Source: Candidatus Leptovillus gracilis (GTDB lineage: Bacteria > Chloroflexota > Anaerolineae > Promineifilales > Promineifilaceae). From it: a DNA stretch of 64,000 bases. A program made the position numbers and the translations under genes. The first letter of the stretch is position 1; every line of letters begins with the position of its first letter. Under the pieces are notes generated by a model. It was not told the origin of the DNA. It saw only the letters and a list, made by a program, of their open reading frames with translations, and did no database searches. Positions 18,520 through 28,140 of this stretch are shown here, in pieces. Where the stretch lies: contig JADJXA010000010.1 in the NCBI GenBank assembly GCA_016716065.1, forward strand, positions 1-64,000. Reading direction: 5' to 3'.

Positions 18520-19818
18520 ATGCGAACATTAACGATTTTGCTGATTTTGCTGCTGTTGACCGGATGCCGACAGATGGATGAGGTGGCGACGGCGACGGCC
18601 GTTCCCCCGCCGCCGCCATCTATTGCCATTCTGCCTTTGCCGACACTGACGCCCAGGGCGACGGCCGTGCCGCCCACGCCAATCTCATCGCCAATCTCAT
18701 CGCCAATGCCTGCGCCCACGCTAACGCCATCGCCCACTGCCACGCCGGCTTATCCCATCTACACCGGCGCGCCGCTGAACCGCACCGACATGGGCGTGCA
18801 AATCCACCTACACCGCGAAGATTTAACGGCCGTGATGAGCCATCTGCAAACCCTGGGCGTCGGTTGGGTGAAGGTGCAGGTCTCCTGGAAGCTGTATCAA
18901 CCCGCGCCCGACCGCTACGACGACTTTTTGCTGGCGGAACTGGACGCGCTGGTGGCGGCGGCCGAGGCCAACGACATCGCCGTGCTGCTCAACGTCGCCA
19001 AAGCGCCGGAATGGAGCCGCCCGACGACAGAATTAGACGGCCCGCCGCTGGATGCTGCCCATTTTCAGGCGTTCATGCAGTTTTTGGCGCAGCGCTACCG
19101 GGGGCGGGTGGCGGCTTATGAACTGTGGAACGAGGCCAATTTGCAGCGCGAGTGGAACGGCACGCCGCTAAACGCCGCCGACCTGGTGGCCTTGCTGCGC
19201 GCTGGGGCCGCCGGGACGCGGGCCGGCGACCCGGCGGCGCTGCTGATCAGCGGCGCGCCGGCGACGACAGGCATTAATGATGGCGTAACGGCCGTTGACG
19301 ACCGGGTATTCTTGCGGCAAATGTTAGCCACGGGCGTGGCCGACGTGGTAGACGGCATTGGTGTGCATCCTTACGGCTGGGCCAACCCGCCGGACAGCAG
19401 CGTGACGGATGGAGAAACGGCCGTGCCCTCGCACAACAACCATCCCAGCTTCTTCTTCAAGGACACCATCACCGATTATCTCGCCTTGCTGGATGAATTT
19501 GGCGTGACCGATTGGTTGTGGGTGACGGAATTTGGTTGGGGCAGCTTTGAAGGTTTCTTCGACGAGGCGGGAACGCCGGCCGCGCCACCCGCCGGAGCCG
19601 AGTTTATGGCCTACGTCAGCGAATGGCAGCAGGCGGAGTACATTTTGCGCGCCTTCGAGATGGGGCAGGCATGGGCGCGGGTTGGTCCAATGGTCCTATG
19701 GAACCTGAATTTTGGCCCACTGCTGGGGTCGGAATTTTCTGAATCAGGTTACAGCTTGCTGAATCGGACGGGTGAGTCGCGTCCGGCTTATCGGGCGCTG
19801 CAACACGCCGCGCAGTAG
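18520..19818 (+). CDS. Lipoprotein glycoside hydrolase, clan GH-A (GH39/GH5-like)
   Basis: A secreted, lipid-anchored TIM-barrel hydrolase. A signal sequence ends in the lipobox LLTGC (MRTLTILLILLLLTGC). A Thr/Pro-rich linker of about 60 residues follows, then a catalytic domain. Retaining GH-A hallmarks are the acid/base Glu205 in YELWNEANL and the nucleophile Glu337 in WVTEFGWG. Substrate cannot be told; relatives act on beta-xylosides, glucans or mannans. The ATG at 18520 is chosen because it gives a canonical lipoprotein signal. The open frame extends to 18412 through the dispersed repeat. Part of the linker is built from repeated CCAATCTCATCG units. Confidence 0.85.
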   Translation: MRTLTILLILLLLTGCRQMDEVATATAVPPPPPSIAILPLPTLTPRATAVPPTPISSPISSPMPAPTLTPSPTATPAYPIYTGAPLNRTDMGVQIHLHREDLTAVMSHLQTLGVGWVKVQVSWKLYQPAPDRYDDFLLAELDALVAAAEANDIAVLLNVAKAPEWSRPTTELDGPPLDAAHFQAFMQFLAQRYRGRVAAYELWNEANLQREWNGTPLNAADLVALLRAGAAGTRAGDPAALLISGAPATTGINDGVTAVDDRVFLRQMLATGVADVVDGIGVHPYGWANPPDSSVTDGETAVPSHNNHPSFFFKDTITDYLALLDEFGVTDWLWVTEFGWGSFEGFFDEAGTPAAPPAGAEFMAYVSEWQQAEYILRAFEMGQAWARVGPMVLWNLNFGPLLGSEFSESGYSLLNRTGESRPAYRALQHAAQ

Positions 19819-19929
19819 ACGGGCCTCAGAGCGATTTAAGTCTTTACTTTCCGGTAAGTCATAGGTGCTGATGGCGACCAACTTGTTCATAATTGCAGGT
19901 AGCAAAAACACAAACTGCAAGGAGGACAT

Positions 19930-21133
19930 ATGTCAATCGCCATCATCCGAACTATACAAGTTCTGGAAGAAATCGTACAAATTCTGCCTGTGGGCACGAA
20001 CCTGGCTCTTTTACATTTAATGTGGGTCATGCTCAATGGGTCCTTTCTCAGAAGCCGAGGTGCTGTTCACGGCGCATTGGTTGAATCCGGTTTCCACGCC
20101 AGGCCAGGTCAGGCGGAGTTGGTCAGCGCTGCGCTATGGCGTTTGGTCCATCAGCGAACTGATCGGGGCGTTGGCGCGCGATCGTCCTGCGTGAAGGGCG
20201 TTGGCAGCCCCGTGAATATGATGGCTACCGACCATTGGCCGTGGACATCACAGCTTTTTGGCGACCTAAACTCCAGGGTTGGGCCGGCAAGTTCTTTTAT
20301 CGTCTAGCGAATCGGGCCGTCAAAGGCGTCGGCTACGGGGTCATCACGCAGGTGGGGCAAGTGGATGGACAACGGGTTCCTTTGCTCAAGCGGATAATTC
20401 GGGTCAAGCGGTCAGAGATGAGCGAAGCCGACCTCAAGGCGGATATTTTGCGCCAGGCAAGCACCTATCTGGACGAGAAGGAAGTTTGGATTCATGATGC
20501 TGGTGTGGGATTGGCCGACGTGCAGACAGCCAACATTGCCCGGTATGTCATTCGCCAGGCGGTGAATGCAACCGGGCGACGCAACTATCTGCCGCCGGCT
20601 AAGGATCGCGGCCGACCGGCTCAACACGGTGAAAAAAGTGCGTCCGTTGCCGCGGGAACGACTCGAACACCTGATAGCAGCGACGTCGCCGGATGTCAGC
20701 ACGCAATTTCAATTTCAAGGACGCACCATTCAAGTTCAAGGCTGGCAAGAGCTGGTGCGTGCTGACCAGAAAGTGGCCGATGCGACGCAAACCTTCACCA
20801 TTTGGACCTTTTCCGACCCTTTGTATAAGAAGCCAATGGTTCTGGGCACAAACCTGGCGGCCTCGGCAGAGACGGTCTTTCTTCTCTACCTTGACCGCTG
20901 GCCCGTTGAGCAACCGCCACTGGTCGCCAAGCAAATGTTGGGATTACATCGTCAATCTGTTTTTGCCCCCCGTCTCAGTTCTCCGGCTGCCAGAGTTGGC
21001 GTTGTTGGTGGCTAACATCCTGACCTACCTGGCTGCGGTGCTGCCGGCGATGCCTACCGGATTTTGGGACAGGCAGCCGAAAGCGCACCTCAGGACGGTT
21101 GCGGCGCGTGTTAGCCAGGGCAGTTTTTCCTAA
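19930..21133 (+). pseudogene. Degenerate DDE transposase
   Basis: Fragments in three frames read as one transposase: MSIAIIRTIQVLEEIVQIL at the start, then SWSALRYGVWSISELIGAL, then AVDITAFWRPKLQGW with VKGVGYGVITQVGQV, then FLLYLDRWPVEQPPLVAKQM and a final LLVANILTYLAAVLP segment. The D-R/W-E pattern near the end is typical of the last catalytic region of DDE transposases. At least three frame changes and a stop after ALARDRPA make it inactive. I could not define terminal inverted repeats or assign an IS family. An AAGGAGG ribosome site precedes the old ATG. Confidence 0.75.
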
Positions 21134-21520
21134 TGAATACCCTTTTTGCTGACCGACTTCGAGAAAAGCAGTCGGTTACGGCCCATTTGCCCAAGGGAAT
21201 TCTAGCCCATCGGCGAAGGGAAACGACGCCAAACGGCTCCCTGAAACGGTATTTGGCGCTATTTTCGCCCACATTGTTAAAGTTCTTTGAGCCAAAGCTG
21301 GGCTTTGGATTGTTCGTTTTGCCCTTTTGGGGCAAGCAGTTACCGGAAAGTAAAGTTAAGTTAATTTTGACAAAAAGCACGCTTGCTATGTATCCTTTGG
21401 TGATATAAGGCGTGTTCATGTACCTGGCATCTCTACGACTTTCCCCTCATGTCACCTCGATGCGCCGCCTGCCTGTTTATCCGCTCTGTTTGTATGTACT
21501 CTGATTTGGAGGAAACCGCG
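21134..21520. other. Intergenic region after transposase relic
   Basis: There is no recognisable gene. One ORF (21133-21408) has no family resemblance and lies next to the dead transposase, so I treat it as spurious. Confidence 0.5.
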
Positions 21521-21866
21521 ATGTCCAGATTTACTTCTAAGCAGCTTGGTATTATCATTCTGACCATTCTCACGGCGTTGATCCATCTCTTTTTTGGGGA
21601 TTGGCAGCCTGGGAGATGGCTTTTTTGGCGTGATTTTTATTTTGAATGGCCTGGGCTATCTGGCGCTGTTGGCCGGTTTGTATTTTTTGCCGCAGTTGGC
21701 CGGGCAGCGGGCGTTGATTCGTTGGGCGCTGTTGGGGTTTACGGCCGTTACCATCATCCTCTACTTCGTCTTTAATTGGCCGGAGGTGTGGGGCGTGATA
21801 GGGCTGCTGACAAAGGCCATTGAACTTGCCCTTGTTGTGCTGTTATGGCTGGAGAAAACAGATTAA
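21521..21866 (+). pseudogene. Small four-helix membrane protein with a frame break
   Basis: MSRFTSKQLGIIILTILTALIHLFFG is read in the first frame. The second frame continues with IGSLGDGFFGVIFILNGLGYLALL, LIRWALLGFTAVTIILYF and ends LVVLLWLEKTD. The break falls at TTTTTTGGGG (near 21598), where deletion of one G would give a continuous protein of about 115 residues. It is a hypothetical integral membrane protein, and the ribosome site GGAGG lies upstream of the ATG. The stop overlaps the rhomboid start, so the two are probably coupled. Confidence 0.65.
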
Positions 21867-22564
21867 GACAAATTCTGAGCTGGCTGCAACGGGCGGCCAA
21901 CGTCTTGCTGCTGGCAGTGGTGTTGATCTGGCTGGGGCTGCGGTCTTTTCGCAGCGATATGTTGGCAGGCTGGCTGGCCCAGGCCACGCCGGATTATCCC
22001 TTTTTGGCGAATATGGGAACGGCCGTTGGGGGTAACGGCCGTTCTCTTTTTGCTGCTCGTCATCACGTTTGCCCTCAACCAAACCATCTACAAAAACCGC
22101 CTGAACGCTGACTATAGCCTGAAGCCAGGCGCGCCGCGCCCGGCGCAGTTTGTGGCCTATCCGCTGCTGCACAAAGATTCGCAGCACCTGTGGGGCAACC
22201 TGTCCGGCGTCCTTTTGTTGGCTGCGTTGGCCGTCATCATCACGCCGAGTTTTCAGGCGTTCTTGCTGGCCTCGGTTGTGATTTTGCTGGTGCAGGGCGT
22301 GGGTATCTGGTGGTACAGCGACAAGGGCGAGTCGCACTTGGGCGCGAGCGGGTTTGTGACCGGCTATTTTAGCTTTGTGGTGGCTTATGGCATGGCGCTG
22401 CACAGCAGTTGGCAAAGCCTGATCGCCATTTTAACATTCGTCGTTTTTGGCAGAGCATTCTGGCTACGCTGAGAGATCAACGCAGGGGTACTTCGGTGGT
22501 GGGCCATTTTTGGGGGTTTATCAGCGGGATTCTGGCGGCGGCGGTGTTGTTTTATTGGGGATAG
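21845..22564 (+). pseudogene. Rhomboid-family intramembrane serine protease, broken by two frameshifts
   Basis: Three frame segments join to a rhomboid of about 240 residues. The catalytic pieces are all visible: HLWGN in the early helix, GASG in LGASGFVTGYF (nucleophile Ser) and VVGHFWGFISG (catalytic His). Break one is at GTTGGGGGTAACGG near 22031 (one G too many). Break two is near 22446 in GTTTTTGG (one T short), after which SILATLRDQRRGTSVVGH and FYWG complete the C-terminus. Both breaks are in homopolymers, so the gene may be intact in the organism. It is convergent with the methyltransferase. Confidence 0.75.
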
Positions 22565-22581
22565 GGGAGAGAGGAGAGGGG

Positions 22582-23475
22582 TTAGACAGGGAGTTGCCCT
22601 AAGAAGTCTAGCTGGTGGGCGATGTAAATCAGTTCGCCGGATTCGATTTGGGCGTGGCGGTGGGTGATCCAGGCGTTGAAGGTATCCTGGTCCAGTTGGG
22701 GGTGGCCGCGCAGGGCTTCGTGTAGGGTGTGGACGATGAAGTGTAGGAAGTAGGCTTCGTCGGCCGGGTAGCCTTGCGGCCCACCGTAGACGACCCAATC
22801 AGAACTGCCGGCGGCCAGGATTTGCGCCCCGGCGCGGCGCAGATGGTGGAAGAGGTGGCGGCCGGTCTGGCTGTCGCCGGAGGGACGGCCGTTGACCAGC
22901 CGTTCATCCATCGTGCGATGATAGAGCGCCTCGACATGGGCGTCGAAAGCCGCATCTATGGTCGGCTGCAAAATGGTCGCCCCATCAAAATTGAGCGTGA
23001 AGTAAAACAATCCCCCAGGGCGCAGCAGCGAAAAGAGACCTGGCAGCGCTGTGGGCGCGTCTACCAGGTCCAGGAAGGCGTGGGCCAGCAGCACGTCCCA
23101 GGTTTGCCGGCCGTTGTGTTGGGCGATGAAGTCGAAGATGTCTACGGCCGTTAACGTCAGCGGTGTTTCTTTGGCCAATGGCGCCAGTCGTTCTGCGGCG
23201 ATGCGTATGTTTTCCGGTTGGGCGTCTACGGCCGTATAGCTGCCCACCGGCCACAATCCCCGCTCTTGCCAGCGCTCGACCATCGTGCCAATGCCCGCGC
23301 CGACTTCTAAGATGTGCGGGCCATCCAGCGCCAGCACCGCCTGGGCTAATTGCTGCCAGACACGGCCGTTCAGCGCCCGGTCGTCTACCGTCTTTTTGGC
23401 CGCCAGATAGCGGGGAAAGTTGGGAGTTGGGAGTTGGGAGTTGATAGTTGGGAGTTGGGAGTTGATAGTTGACAA
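22582..23475 (-). CDS. Class I SAM-dependent methyltransferase
   Basis: A Rossmann-fold methyltransferase with motif I LEVGAGIGTM, an acidic residue ending strand 2 (YTAVDAQPEN), and post-motif DVLLAHAFLDLVD and LLRPGGLFYFTLNFDG. The acceptor is unknown. The first about 20 residues (MSTINSQLPTINSQLP) are encoded by a heptad tract (23417-23485), so the native start may be internal near FPRYLAAKKTVDD. It lies downstream of and co-directional with GT4 and PTPS-like genes with tiny gaps, suggesting a three-gene operon for one modified product. Confidence 0.85.
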   Translation of the reverse strand: MSTINSQLPTINSQLPTPNFPRYLAAKKTVDDRALNGRVWQQLAQAVLALDGPHILEVGAGIGTMVERWQERGLWPVGSYTAVDAQPENIRIAAERLAPLAKETPLTLTAVDIFDFIAQHNGRQTWDVLLAHAFLDLVDAPTALPGLFSLLRPGGLFYFTLNFDGATILQPTIDAAFDAHVEALYHRTMDERLVNGRPSGDSQTGRHLFHHLRRAGAQILAAGSSDWVVYGGPQGYPADEAYFLHFIVHTLHEALRGHPQLDQDTFNAWITHRHAQIESGELIYIAHQLDFLGQLPV

Positions 23476-23485
23476 TTGGCTGTTG
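23417..23485. repeat. Heptad tract forming the methyltransferase N-terminus
   Basis: GTTGGGA and GTTGATA units alternate about eight times. On the minus strand they encode INSQLPT-type repeats at the predicted start of the methyltransferase. Confidence 0.85.
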
Positions 23486-23490
23486 GCTAT

Positions 23491-24618
23491 TTATTTGTTG
23501 GTTTGTTGGAAGGCGTGGTTGTGGGCGGCGACTTCTTGCAGGAAGAGGCGGATGGAGGTCATGCTTTCGTCCCAGGTGGGGTGGGTCTGGTACCGTTTCT
23601 GCGCCGCCAATCCCAGCCGCAGCAGCAAGCGACGATCTTCGTTGAGCAGGAAGAGCTGTTTTGCCAGCGCCAGGACGTTGTTGGGCGGCAGCAGAAAGCC
23701 ATTTTTGCCGTGCTGGACAATTTCGTCGGCCGCGCCGGCCGTGGAGCCAATCACCGGCAGGCCAAAACCCATCGCCTCGATGTAGACAATGCCAAAGCCT
23801 TCATACTCCGACGGCAGCACCAGGACGTGGCTTTGGTTGTATAAGGCGGCCAATGTCCAGTTAGACACTGCGCCGTGTTGGGTGATTTGCCCCTGGTTCA
23901 ACTGGCGGATGGCCGGCCGGACGTGGCGCTGCACGTAAGTTGGGTCCACCGTCGGGTCGCCAACGATGTCCAGCAGCCAACTGCGCGGCGGCAAATAAGT
24001 CAGCGCCGCCAGCAGGGTGTGCAGCCCTTTGCGCCGGATGAGGTTGCCGACGAACAAGATGCGCAGTGGGCCTGGCTTTTGCGCGCGGGAGACGATGGTA
24101 TGCTGGCTGACATCCGGCAGCAGGCGGTCGCCGCCGGGATAGGCGACCATCGCCGGGCGTTGGGCCATCGCCGGGGGCTGACCGGGCAGCAGGGCTTCCA
24201 CGCGGTGCAGCGTGGTGCGGCTGTTGGCGATGACGGCGTCTACGCTGGCGAGGTAGCGCTGTTCGATGGCGCGATAGGCGGGCAGCAGCCAGGGAGAATG
24301 GCGCTCGTCGCTGCGCAGGTGGTGGACGATGCTGACGATGGGGTAATGGATGAACGGCCGTAACTGCCAATTTAGCCAAAATAAGGACGGGTGGTTCAAT
24401 TCATCTTGCAGCAGCAGGTCGTAGGGGGTGTCGCGCAGGTGGCTGAAGAGGGCGCCGTCGAGGTTGTGGATGAGGTGACGGCCGTAACTGGACGGTTTCA
24501 GCGAGATGATCTCTACCTCGTCGCCGTGCCGCTGCAGCAGTTCCACCAACTGGCGGTCATACAAATAACCACCAGAGAGGGTTTCGAGACGGCCGTAAAT
24601 CAAAAGTCCTATGCGCAT
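23491..24618 (-). CDS. Glycosyltransferase family 4 (GT-B fold)
   Basis: A cytoplasmic nucleotide-sugar-dependent glycosyltransferase. The N-terminal domain begins MRIGLLIYGRLETLSGG, with the glycine-rich acceptor loop. The C-terminal domain shows ILFVGNLIRRKGLHTLL and the retaining E-x7-E signature in PSEYEGFGIVYIEAMGFGLPVIGS, followed by EIVQHGKNGFLL. Length 375 is normal. It starts 14 bp after the PTPS-like gene on the same strand and is followed by a methyltransferase. The three probably modify one glycan or small molecule. Confidence 0.92.
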   Translation of the reverse strand: MRIGLLIYGRLETLSGGYLYDRQLVELLQRHGDEVEIISLKPSSYGRHLIHNLDGALFSHLRDTPYDLLLQDELNHPSLFWLNWQLRPFIHYPIVSIVHHLRSDERHSPWLLPAYRAIEQRYLASVDAVIANSRTTLHRVEALLPGQPPAMAQRPAMVAYPGGDRLLPDVSQHTIVSRAQKPGPLRILFVGNLIRRKGLHTLLAALTYLPPRSWLLDIVGDPTVDPTYVQRHVRPAIRQLNQGQITQHGAVSNWTLAALYNQSHVLVLPSEYEGFGIVYIEAMGFGLPVIGSTAGAADEIVQHGKNGFLLPPNNVLALAKQLFLLNEDRRLLLRLGLAAQKRYQTHPTWDESMTSIRLFLQEVAAHNHAFQQTNK

Positions 24619-24631
24619 GGGTCAATCATCG

Positions 24632-25063
24632 TCAATCCTTCGGCAAGCTCAGGACCAATCCTTCGGCAAGCTCAGGACCAATCGTCAGGTTTTGTTCCCA
24701 GCTTGCCCAGGCAATATCTGTTTCCCAGATTTTGGTGGTGATGCGGTTCAGGTTGGGGGCCTGAATGCGGCCGGCCATCGCCTGGCAAAAAATGCGTGAG
24801 AAATGCTCGATACTGGGGTTGAGGCCGGTAAATTCCGGCAGATCGTTCAGCGTTTTGTCCCGAAAATAAGCCACCAGGGCGTCCAAATTGGTCTCAATGT
24901 CTATAATGTCTACCAGGTAGCCGTGTTGGTCCAGGGTGCTGCCGGACAACTGCACTTCTACCTGGTAAGGGTGCGAATGCCACTGATTTTCCGCGCCCCA
25001 GTCGCCACCGATTAAAAAGTGTTGCGCCACAAAGTTTCGTTTAACAGCTACAGTGTACATCAT
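24632..25063 (-). CDS. 6-pyruvoyl-tetrahydropterin synthase / QueD-like protein
   Basis: A T-fold enzyme. Zinc-binding histidines are visible in the segment around residues 13-32: AQHFL, then ENQWHSHPYQVEV. Later blocks are LVDIIDIE and PSIEHFSRIFC, and KIWETDIAWASW carries the C-terminal Glu used for pterin binding. The family makes 6-carboxy- or 6-pyruvoyl-pterin from dihydroneopterin triphosphate. With a GT4 and a methyltransferase downstream, a specialised pterin product is possible. The last about 15 residues (GPELAEGLVLSLPKD) are encoded by a dispersed CTTCGGCAAGCTCAGGAC repeat, so the original stop codon has been replaced. Confidence 0.88.
   Translation of the reverse strand: MMYTVAVKRNFVAQHFLIGGDWGAENQWHSHPYQVEVQLSGSTLDQHGYLVDIIDIETNLDALVAYFRDKTLNDLPEFTGLNPSIEHFSRIFCQAMAGRIQAPNLNRITTKIWETDIAWASWEQNLTIGPELAEGLVLSLPKD
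24646..24682. repeat. Two tandem CTTCGGCAAGCTCAGGACC units
   Basis: Two tandem copies of the 21-bp unit CTTCGGCAAGCTCAGGACCAATC encode the tail of the QueD-like protein in reverse orientation. Related CTTCGG...GCTCAGGAC words occur within the 15640-15760 and 35150-35185 elements. Confidence 0.8.
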
Positions 25064-25810
25064 GCCTCGCTTGAAGATAAGTGGTTGATCATAAGCTGCT
25101 TATTTGTATCAGGAAATGGGGCGGGTGGCGAGTGGCGGGTTCAGGGCAATTGCATATTTGGTCTACATCCTATTACGCCCGGCACCAAAATCGCTTGGTT
25201 GCTAAACAATGCGTCGTTTACTCAGCATTGGCACGTCTTTAGTCGGTTTCAATCGGCGTTGTGGTGCAGCCGAGGCGTTTGCGCGCTAGCGAGGCCGAAC
25301 AAGAAGTAAATGTGCCGCGAACAGCAATTGCCCTTGCTCTAATAACATTGCCTAATACATCATAAGTACTGGGACATAAAATCTTGGAATTTGAAATCAT
25401 CTAAAAATAGCTTCCCGATTTCAGACGTTCAACTTGTCCGAAGAAGTTGAACGTCTCGTGGGAACTAATTTTTAGATGGTTACTCAGCCACTTCCAGCGA
25501 GACACCATCCGCCCCGGCAAAGCGAAAAGAGATAAAGCCAATGTTCATGCGATTCTCCAAATGAGCGTGTGGCAACCACGAGGTTTGCCCGTACAATGCA
25601 ATGCTATGCGTATAGGACCATTGTCTCATGACGGTTTTGTGACTTTCCTCCTCTGGTAGGAGGGCAGGGCGTGTGTTATCTTAGGAGGAGATTTCAATTG
25701 GGAGATGAGGAACGGCCGTTTTGCTGCCAATATCTAATGGTATTAATGAAAATCAAATTCTCGTCATTACTTATATCATAATGATCTGTAACGACGTTTA
25801 GGGGGCGTAA
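25064..25810. other. Intergenic region with inverted repeats
   Basis: No gene recognised over about 750 bp. It holds an 11-bp inverted repeat AGGGCAATTGC/GCAATTGCCCT (25142 and 25325) bounding about 190 bp, and a family A element (25393-25483). The last 100 bp become AT-rich and lead into the Z1 gene. Confidence 0.55.
25393..25483. mobile_element. Miniature inverted-repeat element, family A with a different core
   Basis: The left end GAAATCATCTAAAAATAGC and right end (reverse-complemented) GTAACCATCTAAAAATTAG match family A termini. The central palindrome is unrelated to the other copies: GACGTTCAACTT...AAGTTGAACGTC. I see no clear target duplication. Confidence 0.65.
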
Positions 25811-26812
25811 ATGACTGACCTAGATCAATTAGATCCACTTGTTAGGATAATTAGTAATCATCGTGGAACAGCAAGTGATGCAAAAAAAGAACTTCTTGCA
25901 GCAGGAATTTCAGAAGAAAAAGTCGAAAAGGCGTATCAAGAATTCCTCAAATTGACTGGCAGACCAAAATTTCTTACCCCTCCACCGATGCTTGTAAAAG
26001 ACAAGCAAAAAGAAGGCTGGTATCTCGGTGCAGATTATTATCAGGATGCAAAATTTTGGCCTGCACTCCGTACTCATCTCTTGAATGAAAAGCAGTGGCC
26101 TAAAGATGCAGTTGAAGCCATTCACGATGCTTCAGATAAGATTGTATCTTGGCTTGATTCACCTCACGCAGCACGAATTAAGACACGTGGCTTGGTTGTT
26201 GGATATGTTCAAAGTGGGAAGACGGCCAATTTTACAGCCGTTATTGCCAAAGCAGCTGATGCTGGATACAGATTTTTTATCGTTTTATCCGGCACAAAAA
26301 AGTCGCTGCGGCGGCAAACCCAACAGCGATTGGAAAATGAACTTGTCACACTTAACGATGATGTTTGGTTTACACCGACATCAATCAATGATTTTAGACC
26401 AAACTCAATAGGAAACCCCAATTTTTTCCTTGCCGATCAAAAACATGATAAGGTGCTTTGTGTAGTCAAAAAAAATTCCACGATTTTGCGTAAGCTTATC
26501 GCTTGGTTGGGAAGCGCTTCGCCAGACGTTCTGCGCCGCTGCCCCTTTTTAATTATTGATGACGAAGCCGACGAAGCCAGTGTCAATACAGCACGTAATC
26601 AAACTAACACTGATCCAGAAAATCGTGACCGAAATGCTATCAACCGCCGCCTTGTGGAATTATTAGAGCTTTTGCCTAAAGCTGCTTATCTTGGTTATAC
26701 GACAATGCCTTATGCAGGTAGTATCGAGAATTTTCGCAACTCATTTTCAGGCGATTTCATTCTTACTCTTCCAGAATATGTTCTTATTGATTCACAACCT
26801 GTCATTGGCTAA
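25811..26812 (+). pseudogene. Z1-domain protein, truncated (defence-type SF2 helicase-like ATPase)
   Basis: The visible part is the N-terminal third of a Z1-domain protein: GYVQSGKTANFTAVIAKAAD (Walker A-like), FLIIDDEADEASVN (Walker B-like) and AYLGYTTMPYAG, where the family usually has YTATPFA. Full-length relatives are much longer (roughly 800-1000 residues by my recollection) and sit in restriction-type operons with nucleases and ATPases. This copy stops at 333 residues soon after FILTLPEYVLIDSQPVIG, so it lacks the second half. GC is clearly lower than the flanking genes, which suggests horizontal acquisition. It is probably inactive. Confidence 0.75.
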
Positions 26813-26837
26813 AAGAGTCGAGACCAGATTCTAAGTC

Positions 26838-27620
26838 ATGGAACGCAATAAAATGACAGATAACAAGCATGAAAATTACGAGATATTAAACTTGATAGGC
26901 TATGGGTTAGCGAAATTTGACAAGGATTTTGTCAAATTGTTTGGTTTCAAGACAAAAACGGCTTTCTATCAGCATATCGTGGATTTGAAAATAGCGGAAA
27001 CAGTAGAAGTTGTAAAAAATCGTCAAGACCTTTTCGATCCATTTTTTGATAATCTTCGAAGAGGTTGGTGGCAAAAAGGTAACACTTACATCCATAGGAA
27101 AATATTGATTGATTCATTATTTGGAAATTATAATGTACAGCAATTTGTTTCTATGGTTCAACTGTATATTGCAAATGAATTTGAGATTGAAGAAAGACCT
27201 CTACATCCAATCGTAAGCCCTGTCATGAAGAGCAAATTCAAGCAACTTCAGCTAACAGGTCAGGCTGCCGAACTCCATTTCATGAATAATTATGAAGGCA
27301 TAAAGATTTTTTCCAGTGGTACACTTGAAGACGCAAGGTTATTCGGTGACGGTTATGATTTTCAGATTCAAGTTTCTGAAAAGTATTACTTGGCAGAAAT
27401 AAAAGGTGTACGCGGTTTATATGGGAGTGTCCGGCTTACAGAAAACGAGTTTTCAAAGGCCGGTGAATTTAGGGATGAGTACGCGCTAGTTGTTGTCAGT
27501 AATCTTGACAACTTACCAAAGATGACGGCTATATTTGATCCAGTTACCAGTTTAACGTTATCACAAAAAGTTATCACCCAAAGCCAGACAACTTATCATT
27601 CAGAGGTGTTAGCCTGGTAA
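26838..27620 (+). CDS. DUF3883-type (PD-(D/E)XK-like) domain protein
   Basis: The first about 140 residues are helical with no family I recognise. The C-terminal part (about residues 150-240) fits the DUF3883/NO VEIN nuclease-like domain: GDGYDFQIQV, YYLAEIKGVRG (the D...E-K catalytic core), then VRLTENEFSKAGEFRDEYALVVV. Such proteins occur in restriction and defence operons. The gene is AT-rich like the preceding Z1 fragment and follows it by 26 bp, so both probably came in together. The ATG at 26853 (MTDNKHENYE) is an alternative start. Confidence 0.7.
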   Translation: MERNKMTDNKHENYEILNLIGYGLAKFDKDFVKLFGFKTKTAFYQHIVDLKIAETVEVVKNRQDLFDPFFDNLRRGWWQKGNTYIHRKILIDSLFGNYNVQQFVSMVQLYIANEFEIEERPLHPIVSPVMKSKFKQLQLTGQAAELHFMNNYEGIKIFSSGTLEDARLFGDGYDFQIQVSEKYYLAEIKGVRGLYGSVRLTENEFSKAGEFRDEYALVVVSNLDNLPKMTAIFDPVTSLTLSQKVITQSQTTYHSEVLAW

Positions 27621-27656
27621 TTCAACATATTCCTCCTGGGAGTGTTGTGGCAGCAC

Positions 27657-27842
27657 CACACTTAATCGTGGTGAAGTTGCTATAGCAAGTTTTCTGAGTT
27701 ACGGCTTACGTTATGTTGAGAAAATCATCGTAATCGGGCCGTTTTCAGGCTAAAATTCAGCTGATTTAGGGAAAACTCAAGCCCAGAACGGTCAAAATAA
27801 ACGTTCAATTGCGCTAAAAGCACCAACCACGATTAAGTGCAG
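27657..27842. mobile_element. Inverted-repeat-bounded element (about 185 bp)
   Basis: The ends are CACACTTAATCGTGGTG and, inverted, CAACCACGATTAAGTGC. The inside is AT-rich with no ORF. It is probably a remnant insertion element at the border of the AT-rich island. Confidence 0.6.
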
Positions 27843-27978
27843 TCCTACCCCGCCAAGACGCTGGGTGGGTTTATCTGGTCATTGGTCTTTCGCTGGTTGG
27901 ATCAGCGCCCACAGGTTCGGGCAGATGAAATGTGAACCCGACGCTTGAGAACACATTGGTTGCTACCGAGTTTGTTAA

Positions 27979-28140
27979 AATGAATCACCACAAAAAGAGC
28001 CTGTTCTGGATCTAGATCACCCCTATCGCCTTATCTTTGTGCCCGACCACTACCCCGCACCGCGCAAAGCGGACGGGGGACTGGATTGGCGGGCGGTTAC
28101 GGCCGTTTGTCTCCTTGCCATGGAGGATTACCATGAGTAA
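27979..28140 (+). pseudogene. HigB/RelE-type toxin, C-terminal remnant
   Basis: An open frame without a good start reads DHPYRLIFVPDHYPAPRKADGG and ends MEDYHE. This matches the C-terminus of HigB-like toxins that precede HigA antitoxins. It overlaps the antitoxin ATG by 8 bp, the usual TA arrangement. The N-terminal half is missing, with a stop at 27976 in this frame. Confidence 0.75.

Noticed and set aside
21133..21408. 91-residue hypothetical ORF after the transposase relic
   Set aside because: No family pattern, no ribosome site and adjacent to decayed IS DNA.
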